DNA of 64,000 bases from Alphaproteobacteria bacterium (GTDB lineage: Bacteria > Pseudomonadota > Alphaproteobacteria > Rickettsiales > JABSSG01), in NCBI GenBank assembly GCA_030426905.1, contig JAUHXQ010000001.1, positions 248,001 to 312,000 of the forward strand. The letters are read 5' to 3'. Positions 57,643 to 64,000 of the stretch are shown here, piece after piece. Positions within the stretch are counted from its first letter, which is position 1. The number at the start of each line of letters is the position of its first letter. The translations under genes and the position numbers were made by a program. Under the pieces are notes generated by a model. The model saw only the letters and a program-made list of their open reading frames with translations. It made no database searches and was not told the origin of the DNA.

Positions 57643-59053
57643 TTTTATTTCTTTTAGGTTTAATATTATTTAAAACTAAATCTTGATAAACTCCAGGTTC
57701 AATATGCCACTCTATATCTTTACTTTCTTTTTGTAATGATGTAGGTCCGTGTCTCACTAATTTTAGTATATAATAAACTCCTGTGCTAAAGACTATTATA
57801 TATGTCACAACGAAAGCTATTAACGAAAATAAAACATATTCACCTATTACTGGTGAGATAGCATCTTTGGTCCTTAAAATCCCATATACGATATATGGTT
57901 GCCTTCCTATTTCGGTGACAAACCAACCAGCGAGGACAGCAATAAAACCTGAGGGAGACATTAATAATAACCATTTATGGAATATTTTATTGTTAAACAA
58001 CTTCTTTTTTTTATATAAGAATAATCCTGTTACTGCAGTACAGAGCATTAATATTCCTATGCCTACCATTATTCTAAATGAAAAAAACACGATTTTTACT
58101 GGGGGGCGGTCTTTTTTAGCCCATTCTTTCAATCCTTTAATTTCTCCATTAAACTGATGAGTCAATATCAAGCTACCTAACTTAGGAACTTCAATAGCAT
58201 ATTTGGTTGTTTCATTTTTTTCGTCAGGCCAACCAAATAATTTTAATCCTGCACCTTTTTCAGTATCCCAAATACTCTCTATAGCAGCAATTTTTCTAGG
58301 TTGATATTTTAGAGTATTCAAGCCATGCATATCTCCGACAAACATTTGTATGGGTGTAAAGATGATTATTGCTACACCAGCTATTTTTAAAAGAAGCTTA
58401 GCATGTTTTTCAAATTTATTTCGCAGCAAATAATATGCAGCAATACCAGCTAATACAAATGAAGTTGTTACGTAGCAAGCTATGATCATATGGAAAAAAC
58501 GATAAGGGAAAGAGGGGTTAAAGATAATTTCTATCCAACTATTTGGATGCAGAAAGCCATTTTTCATTATGTTAAATCCTTGAGGAGTATGCATCCAACT
58601 ATTAGCAGATAAAATCCAAAATGCTGACAATAGAGTTCCAACAGCTACAACGACTGTTGAGATAAAATGCATTGTTTTACTTACCTTTCCCCAACCGAAT
58701 AACATTATTCCTAAAAAAGAGGCTTCAAGAAAAAAGGCGGTAAGTACCTCGTATCCCATCAGTGGTCCTAATACATTTCCTACAGTTTTAGAAAAAACTG
58801 ACCAATTAGTACCAAATTGGTATGACATTACTACACCAGAGACTACTCCCATACCAAAGCTAATAGCAAATATTTTTACTAATAAACGGTAAAGTTCTCT
58901 GTAAATATTTTTTTGTGTCTTTAGCCAAAATGTTTCAATTAATAATAAATAGCTGGCTAGACCTATGGTAAAAGAGGGAAAAATTATGTGAAACGATATA
59001 GTAAAGGCAAATTGAATTCTAGCTAAAAGTGCAGCATCTAATTCTAAAAACAT
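57635..59053 (-). CDS. cydA: Cytochrome bd quinol oxidase subunit I
   Basis: CydA holds the three hemes and the quinol site. The product has ARIQFAFTISFHIIFPSFTIG (with a heme-ligand His), GTNWSVFSKTVGNVLGPLMGYE, NSWMHTPQGF, GDMHGLNTLKYQPRKIAAIE and a C-terminal GWFVTEIGRQPYIVYGILRT. At 472 residues (start ATG 59053; TTG 59062 is possible) it is shorter than E. coli CydA, consistent with a short Q-loop as in cyanide-insensitive-type oxidases. It starts the cydA-cydB-small subunit operon. Confidence 0.96.
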   Translation of the reverse strand: MFLELDAALLARIQFAFTISFHIIFPSFTIGLASYLLLIETFWLKTQKNIYRELYRLLVKIFAISFGMGVVSGVVMSYQFGTNWSVFSKTVGNVLGPLMGYEVLTAFFLEASFLGIMLFGWGKVSKTMHFISTVVVAVGTLLSAFWILSANSWMHTPQGFNIMKNGFLHPNSWIEIIFNPSFPYRFFHMIIACYVTTSFVLAGIAAYYLLRNKFEKHAKLLLKIAGVAIIIFTPIQMFVGDMHGLNTLKYQPRKIAAIESIWDTEKGAGLKLFGWPDEKNETTKYAIEVPKLGSLILTHQFNGEIKGLKEWAKKDRPPVKIVFFSFRIMVGIGILMLCTAVTGLFLYKKKKLFNNKIFHKWLLLMSPSGFIAVLAGWFVTEIGRQPYIVYGILRTKDAISPVIGEYVLFSLIAFVVTYIIVFSTGVYYILKLVRHGPTSLQKESKDIEWHIEPGVYQDLVLNNIKPKRNKNV

Positions 59054-59260
59054 TTTCACCAATGGATTGTATCACTAAAATGATAACATATGAAAAGCTT
59101 TTATAAAATATAATTAATAATATTATGACAATTAATTGAGTACAAATTTACATTTGATATAAGGATGTCATTTAGCATTGAAGATTTTCTAGTTGAAATT
59201 TATATAAAACCTCTCTATTTTATTGAATTACCTGTTAATAAAATTAGTAAAGAGTCTCAA

Positions 59261-59689
59261 ATGAATATAGTACAAGAATTTGATAAAGAAACTGTAAATG
59301 CTTTAAGCGAAGGAAAAAACTTTCCAGAATTCGCTCCAGGAGATACCGTTAGAGTGCATGTAAAAATTAAAGAAGGTAATAACGAAAGAATCCAAGCTTA
59401 TGAAGGAGTGTGTATTGCTAGATCTCAAAGATCTATAGGCTCTAGCTTTACTGTAAGAAAAATTAGCTATGGTACAGGAGTAGAAAGAGTATTTCCTTTG
59501 TATTCTCCTCTTATTGATAAAGTTGAAGTAATAAAAAGAGGAATAGTGCGTCAATCCAAGTTGTATTATATGAGACAATTAAGTGGGAAATCAGCTAGAA
59601 TTAAAGAAAAATTAGATTTTGTCTCAAAAAAGAATCAAAATAAAGATGCAAAAAAAACTTCTGATAGTGAAAAAGCTCAAGATTCATAA
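59261..59689 (+). CDS. rplS: 50S ribosomal protein L19
   Basis: L19 lies at the 30S-50S interface. The core is canonical: [78 protein letters not shown] start it at ATG 59261 ([10 protein letters not shown], 142 residues), which matches the usual N-terminus; the frame is open back to 59165 but those 32 codons are not part of L19. The tail is Lys/Asp/Ser-rich. It is separated from rpsP, rimM and trmD, its usual neighbours. Confidence 0.95.
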   Translation: MNIVQEFDKETVNALSEGKNFPEFAPGDTVRVHVKIKEGNNERIQAYEGVCIARSQRSIGSSFTVRKISYGTGVERVFPLYSPLIDKVEVIKRGIVRQSKLYYMRQLSGKSARIKEKLDFVSKKNQNKDAKKTSDSEKAQDS

Positions 59690-59697
59690 TTTAAAGC

Positions 59698-60561
59698 ATG
59701 GGTAAAGGTAAAGGAATAACAAGCTATAAGAATATTTCAAATTTCAATTCTTTAATAAGTTTATATGACTTCTTTATTTTTGACCTGTGTGGTGTAATTC
59801 ATGATGGAAAGTTTTGCTTTTCTGAGGCAATAAAAATCATAAGCTATTTAAAGCTTCATAATAAAAAATATGCTTTTTTATCGAATTCTGCTCGAAGAAT
59901 AAGTTATGTAAGAAATTTTCTTGCAGAAAAAGGTCTTGTTTTGTCTACAAATGATCAAATTGTAACACCTTTAGAGCATTTTTATTCTTATATTAAGGAA
60001 AACAAAAAATTTCTAGTAGGTAAAAAAATTTTTTACCAAGGCAGAATTGTTGATGATTTTAACAATATGTCGGTGGAAATCTCGGATAATATAGATGATG
60101 CTGACTATTTAATTATCTCACTATCTTTGGATTCTTTAGACAATAATGATGAGTGGAAATCTTTGCTAAAAAAAGCTTATATGAAAAACATACCAGCAAT
60201 TTGTTTGAATCCTGATATTGTTGCTCCGCATGGAGATTCAATAATTTACACCCCAGGATATTTTGCTGAATATTATAAGGCCTTGGGAGGTCATGTAATG
60301 TACTTTGGTAAACCTTATCAGTCTATATATAACTTTCTCTTCCATGGAAAAAGCATTGATAAAAAACGCGTACTTGCTGTAGGAGATTCTCTTACAACAG
60401 ATATTAAGGGTGCTAATGACTTTGGGATTGATTCTTTGCTAGTTTATTCTAAAGGCATTCATAAGAATATAGATTTCGAGGACTCTAATATTGCTAGTGC
60501 AATGTTTGTTGAATATGGAACGTGCCCAACTTATATTGCAAAATCTTTAGATTTGATATAA
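59698..60561 (+). CDS. HAD-family sugar-phosphatase-like hydrolase (TIGR01459 type)
   Basis: The 287-residue protein is a class IIA HAD hydrolase: nucleophile motif FIFDLCGVIHDGK (Asp-Leu-Cys replaces the common Asp-x-Asp), motif II FLSNSARR, and the C-terminal magnesium motif VLAVGDSLTTDIKGANDFGID. The family is common in alphaproteobacteria and unassigned to a substrate; relatives act on small phosphates such as sugar or nucleotide phosphates. The second Asp of the nucleophile motif is changed, so catalytic detail may differ. It starts 8 bases after rplS. Confidence 0.85.
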   Translation: MGKGKGITSYKNISNFNSLISLYDFFIFDLCGVIHDGKFCFSEAIKIISYLKLHNKKYAFLSNSARRISYVRNFLAEKGLVLSTNDQIVTPLEHFYSYIKENKKFLVGKKIFYQGRIVDDFNNMSVEISDNIDDADYLIISLSLDSLDNNDEWKSLLKKAYMKNIPAICLNPDIVAPHGDSIIYTPGYFAEYYKALGGHVMYFGKPYQSIYNFLFHGKSIDKKRVLAVGDSLTTDIKGANDFGIDSLLVYSKGIHKNIDFEDSNIASAMFVEYGTCPTYIAKSLDLI

Positions 60562-60587
60562 AATTATCATTCTTTTTGACCCTCCCT

Positions 60588-60615
60588 CTTGCAACTTAAA
60601 AAATAATACTTATAT
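60588..60615 (+). promoter_or_regulatory. Heat-shock (RpoH/sigma-32) promoter of dnaK
   Basis: CTTG (60588-60591), exactly 17 bases, then CTTATAT (60609-60615): this matches the alphaproteobacterial RpoH consensus CTTG-N17-CYTATnT. A start near 60622 leaves a leader of about 35 bases, with AGGAG close to the dnaK ATG. Confidence 0.72.
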
Positions 60616-60657
60616 GTAGATTAAGTATTGAAATAATTAAAATAGGAGAAAACAACA

Positions 60658-62601
60658 ATGAGCAAGGTGATTGGAATAGACTTAGGTACTACTAACTCTT
60701 GTATTGCAATAATGGATGGGAAAAACCCTAAAGTTATAGAAAATTCAGAAGGCAGAAGAACTACTCCTTCTATAGTAGCATTTACCGAATCCGATGAAAT
60801 GCTAGTTGGTGATCCAGCAAAAAGACAAGCTGTGACTAATCCAAAAAATACGCTTCATGCAATCAAAAGATTAATTGGAAGGCAGTATGATGATCCTACA
60901 ACACAAAAGGATAAAAAATTAGTTCCTTATAATATTATAAAAAACTCTAATGGTGATGCGTGGGTTGAAGCAAGAAAGAAAAAATACTCTCCTAGTCAAG
61001 TTAGTGCTTTTATTTTACAAAAAATGAAGGAAACAGCTGAAAATTTTCTCGGAGAGAAAGTTACTAAAGCAGTAATCACTGTACCTGCTTATTTTAATGA
61101 TGCGCAACGACAGGCAACGAAAGATGCAGGTAAAATTGCTGGTTTAGAAGTATTACGCATAATAAACGAACCAACAGCTGCTGCACTTGCGTATGGTTTA
61201 GACAAAAAAACAGGTAATAAAACTATTGCCGTGTATGACCTTGGTGGTGGTACTTTTGATGTATCTATTTTAGAAATAGGTGACGGAGTTTTTGAAGTCA
61301 AAGCAACTAACGGTGATACTTTTTTAGGTGGTGAAGATTTCGATTTCAGACTTTTAGAGTATCTTACTGATGAATTCAAAAAAGAAAGTGGTGTTGATCT
61401 ATCCAAGGATCCTTTAGCTTTACAAAGGCTTAAAGAAGCAGCAGAAAAAGCAAAAATAGAGTTATCTAGTTCTACTCAAACGGAAATTAATCTACCTTAT
61501 ATTACAGCAGATGCTTCAGGACCAAAACATTTAAATATTAAATTAACCAGGGCAAAATTTGAAAAAATAGTTGACGATTTGATTGAAAAAACTATAGATC
61601 CTTGCAGTAAGGCACTAAAAGATGCAGGAATAAAAGCAAATGATATCGATGAGGTGATTTTGGTTGGTGGGATGACAAGGGTGCCTAAAGTTATTGATAA
61701 AGTAAAAAATTTCTTTGGTAAAGATCCTCACAGAGGGGTAAATCCTGATGAAGTTGTTGCAGTAGGAGCTGCAATACAAGGCGGAGTTTTACAAGGAGAC
61801 GTTACAGATGTCTTGCTTCTTGACGTTACGCCTTTGTCAATAGGACTTGAGACCTTAGGAGGAGTATTAACAAAGTTAATTGAGCGTAATACAACAATTC
61901 CTACTAAAAAAAGCCAGGTTTTTTCTACTGCTGATGATAATCAGTCTACTGTTACCATTAGAGTATTCCAAGGTGAAAGACCTATGGCGGCAGATAATAA
62001 ATTACTCGGGCAATTTAATTTAGAAGGTATTCCCCCTGCACCTAGAGGTATGCCACAAATTGAAGTAACATTTGATATTGATTCTAATGGTATTTTACAT
62101 GTGTCTGCTAAAGATAAGTCGACTGGGAAAGAGCAAAAAATTACGATTCAGGCATCTGGTGGATTAAGTGATGAAGAAGTGGATAAGATGGTAAAAGAAG
62201 CAGAAGATAACGCTGAAAAGGATAAAAATCGGAAAGAAATGGCTGATGCTAAAAATAATGCAGAAAGCTTAATTCATTCTACTGAAAAAAGTCTAAAAGA
62301 ATACGGTGATAAATTAGATAATAACAGCAAAAACCAAATTGAATCTGATATCAAATCTTTGCAAGAGGTTTTAAATAAGGAAGACCTAGAAGAAATCAAA
62401 ACAAAAACTTCAGCTTTAACTCAGTCAGCAATGAAAATAGGAGAAGCTATGCAGAAGCAAGCATCTGCGTCTCAATCTCAAGATGAGGAGTCACAGCAAA
62501 ATGGTAAAGAAGGTAATTCTGAATCCAAGAAAAAAGATGAAAAAGTAGTTGATGCTGAATACGAAGAAGTAAAAAATAATGAAGATAAAAAAGAGAACTA
62601 A
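60658..62601 (+). CDS. dnaK: Molecular chaperone DnaK (Hsp70)
   Basis: DnaK folds and rescues proteins in an ATP cycle driven by DnaJ and GrpE. The 647-residue product has [67 protein letters not shown], the linker [13 protein letters not shown], a substrate-binding domain, a helical lid and a charged tail ending [16 protein letters not shown]. All family motifs are intact. A heat-shock promoter lies upstream and dnaJ follows. Confidence 0.98.
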   Translation: MSKVIGIDLGTTNSCIAIMDGKNPKVIENSEGRRTTPSIVAFTESDEMLVGDPAKRQAVTNPKNTLHAIKRLIGRQYDDPTTQKDKKLVPYNIIKNSNGDAWVEARKKKYSPSQVSAFILQKMKETAENFLGEKVTKAVITVPAYFNDAQRQATKDAGKIAGLEVLRIINEPTAAALAYGLDKKTGNKTIAVYDLGGGTFDVSILEIGDGVFEVKATNGDTFLGGEDFDFRLLEYLTDEFKKESGVDLSKDPLALQRLKEAAEKAKIELSSSTQTEINLPYITADASGPKHLNIKLTRAKFEKIVDDLIEKTIDPCSKALKDAGIKANDIDEVILVGGMTRVPKVIDKVKNFFGKDPHRGVNPDEVVAVGAAIQGGVLQGDVTDVLLLDVTPLSIGLETLGGVLTKLIERNTTIPTKKSQVFSTADDNQSTVTIRVFQGERPMAADNKLLGQFNLEGIPPAPRGMPQIEVTFDIDSNGILHVSAKDKSTGKEQKITIQASGGLSDEEVDKMVKEAEDNAEKDKNRKEMADAKNNAESLIHSTEKSLKEYGDKLDNNSKNQIESDIKSLQEVLNKEDLEEIKTKTSALTQSAMKIGEAMQKQASASQSQDEESQQNGKEGNSESKKKDEKVVDAEYEEVKNNEDKKEN

Positions 62602-62624
62602 GAATTAATAAATTATGCAATTTA

Positions 62625-62662
62625 TTATAGCCTCACTTTCATTTTTGTTGGTGAGGTTATAA
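62625..62662 (+). terminator. Hairpin between dnaK and dnaJ
   Basis: A 12-bp stem (62625-62636 with 62651-62662, one G-T wobble) with a 14-base loop holds the core GCCTCAC/GTGAGGT. No T run follows, so it is more likely an attenuator or mRNA-stabilising element that lowers dnaJ relative to dnaK than a full terminator. Confidence 0.6.
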
Positions 62663-62696
62663 TATTATGTGATTTTCTTTTTATCGAGAGTAACAA

Positions 62697-63860
62697 ATGT
62701 CAAAAAGAGATTATTATCAAATTTTAGGCGTAAATAAGACTGCGTCACAAGATGAAATAAAAAGTGCTTATAGAAAACTTGCTATTAAACATCATCCAGA
62801 TAAAAATCGAGGTGATAGCAATGCAGAACATAAATTTAAAGAAATTAATGAAGCCTATGATGTTCTAAAAGATAGTCAGAAGCGTGCTACATATGATCAG
62901 TTTGGTCATGGTGCTTTTCAAGGAGGTGGTGGAGCAGGACGAGGTGGACAAGATCCTTTTAGTAGAAGTGCTGGATTTGAAGGATTTAATTTTTCCGGAG
63001 GCGGAGGTGCATTCTCCGATATATTCGAAGATCTTTTTAGTGATTTTGGTAGTGGCAGAAGAAGAGGTAGAACTGCTCAATCGCAAGTTCGAGGAGCAGA
63101 TTTACGCTACAATATGCAAATTTCACTTGAAGAAGCATTCAAGGGTAAAACAGATACAATAAAATTTACTGCATCTGTTGCGTGTGATGGTTGCGCAGGA
63201 ACAGGAAGTGAAGATCAAAAAAAATCTACATGTTCTACCTGTAATGGATCAGGTAAAATAAGGATGCAACAAGGTTTTTTTGCAATAGAAAAAACCTGTC
63301 ATACTTGTAATGGAGAAGGAGAAATCATTAAAAATCCTTGTAAAAAATGCAATGGATCAGGTAAAATACGAAAAGAAAAAAGTCTATCGGTAAATATTCC
63401 TGCTGGAGTTGAAGATGGAACCCGTATTAGACTTGCTGGAGAAGGAGAAGCAGGGCATCGAGGAGGACCAAGTGGTGACTTGTATATATTTATGTCAGTT
63501 ACACCTCATGAAATCTTTACTAGAGAAACAAATGACTTACATTGCAAAGTACCAATAAAAATGACTACAGCTGCTTTGGGAGGAGATTTGGAGGTGCCGT
63601 CTGTAGATGGTACTAAGGTAAAACTAACCATTCCTGAAGGAACTCAGTCTGAAGATACATTTAGGCTTAAAAGCAAAGGGATGACTAAGCTACGTTCTAC
63701 CGCACGCGGTGATATGTATGTACATATACATGTTGAGACTCCGGTGAAGCTATCTAAAAAGCAAAGAAAACTACTAGAAGATTTTGAAACAGAAAACGAA
63801 GAAGTATCTAGTCCTGAATCTGCCAGTTTTTTTAAACAGGTAAAAGATTTGTTTGGTTAA
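62697..63860 (+). CDS. dnaJ: Chaperone DnaJ (Hsp40)
   Basis: DnaJ delivers substrates to DnaK and stimulates its ATPase. The 387-residue type I protein has the J domain with HPD (KHHPDKNRG), a Gly/Phe-rich region (residues about 73-120), four zinc-binding repeats ([32 protein letters not shown]) and the C-terminal beta domains ([19 protein letters not shown]). All parts are complete. It is 95 bases downstream of dnaK. Confidence 0.98.
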   Translation: MSKRDYYQILGVNKTASQDEIKSAYRKLAIKHHPDKNRGDSNAEHKFKEINEAYDVLKDSQKRATYDQFGHGAFQGGGGAGRGGQDPFSRSAGFEGFNFSGGGGAFSDIFEDLFSDFGSGRRRGRTAQSQVRGADLRYNMQISLEEAFKGKTDTIKFTASVACDGCAGTGSEDQKKSTCSTCNGSGKIRMQQGFFAIEKTCHTCNGEGEIIKNPCKKCNGSGKIRKEKSLSVNIPAGVEDGTRIRLAGEGEAGHRGGPSGDLYIFMSVTPHEIFTRETNDLHCKVPIKMTTAALGGDLEVPSVDGTKVKLTIPEGTQSEDTFRLKSKGMTKLRSTARGDMYVHIHVETPVKLSKKQRKLLEDFETENEEVSSPESASFFKQVKDLFG

Positions 63861-63861
63861 G

Positions 63862-63880
63862 AAAACTGCTAAGTAGTTTT
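63862..63880. terminator. Weak hairpin between dnaJ and the convergent partial gene
   Basis: AAAACT (63862-63867) pairs with AGTTTT (63875-63880) around a 7-base loop, ending in T residues on the plus strand and, read in reverse, on the minus strand too. It overlaps the stop codon of the convergent gene. Short stem, so low strength. Confidence 0.4.
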
Positions 63881-64000
63881 TACTGATTCAGGAGCTTGAG
63901 ATTGATATTTGTTTTTTAGAAAATTTTTAAAATCATTGTTTAAAAAATTTGCTAATTCTGTCAAATTATCAACAATTTTAGCATCAAATTTCAAGTGTTT
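63869..64000 (-). CDS. 3' end of an unidentified gene
   Basis: The last 43 codons of a minus-strand gene run from the window end to TAG at 63869-63871. The visible part is a charged helix (IVDNLTELANFLNNDFKNFL) and a short polar tail ending SVKTT. It converges with dnaJ. Too little is visible to name it. Confidence 0.6.
   Translation of the reverse strand, partial: KHLKFDAKIVDNLTELANFLNNDFKNFLKNKYQSQAPESVKTT

Noticed and set aside
59165-59260. 32-codon N-terminal extension of L19
   Set aside because: L19 normally begins at the MNI methionine, which is at 59261; the extra codons show no similarity to L19.

Overview
The window is AT-rich bacterial DNA with short intergenic gaps. Its gene content points to an obligately intracellular alphaproteobacterium of the order Rickettsiales, from a lineage that still makes lipopolysaccharide. 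The main clues are a DivL-type cell-cycle kinase with tyrosine at the phosphoacceptor position, a fragment of an alphaproteobacterial gene transfer agent (GTA) cluster, an NDUFA9-like reductase, a nearly complete LPS export set (lptA, lptB, lptC, lptD), Kdo synthesis genes (kdsA, kdsD), a heat-shock promoter of alphaproteobacterial type before dnaK, and effector-like proteins. The genus cannot be fixed from this sequence alone.

Layout. 1-1350: the end of one and the whole of another small acidic protein of unknown function, then ssb. 1370-9470: divL, an ABC exporter, a four-gene GTA tail-module remnant, pncC, mgtE and tRNA-Leu(GAG). 9519-18918: ppa, a PAP2 phosphatase, a 1065-residue superfamily 1 helicase, radA, two orphan exported proteins, a LysM lipoprotein and an NDUFA9-like protein. 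19012-22446: an rnd-kdsD-lptC-lptA-lptB run. 22455-26677: kdsA, pyrG, secG, tpiA, rpsP and rpmG on the minus strand. 26914-29523: sucB-lpdA. 29683-31095: a TcdA/TcdB- or GT32-like glycosyltransferase and a small partner, both effector candidates. 31108-36007: a pheT-fumC-metallohydrolase operon. 36126-39209: a class I amidotransferase-like protein, a decayed tyrosine recombinase, and an aldo/keto reductase with an unusual 280-residue C-terminal extension. 39275-42396: a DEAD-box-family helicase (DETD) and typA.

42551-52925 is an accessory island. An O-antigen operon (gmd, FkbM methyltransferase, GDP-perosamine synthase-like aminotransferase, two large glycosyltransferases, WbkC-like formyltransferase) lies between two identical, directly repeated copies of an IS1-family element. 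The right copy sits inside a second, related IS and has an 8-bp target duplication. The left copy abuts fragments of the same second IS. The gene set predicts N-formyl-perosamine, the O-polysaccharide sugar of Brucella. This is the most interesting system in the window.

53021-64000: tRNA-Arg(TCT), lptD-surA, cydA-cydB plus a 39-residue CydX/DUF2474-like subunit, rplS, a HAD hydrolase, dnaK-dnaJ and the 3' end of an unidentified gene. Functionally, Kdo synthesis, the Lpt bridge with its outer-membrane porin and chaperone, and an O-antigen operon all occur in one window, suggesting that this bacterium carries a decorated LPS.
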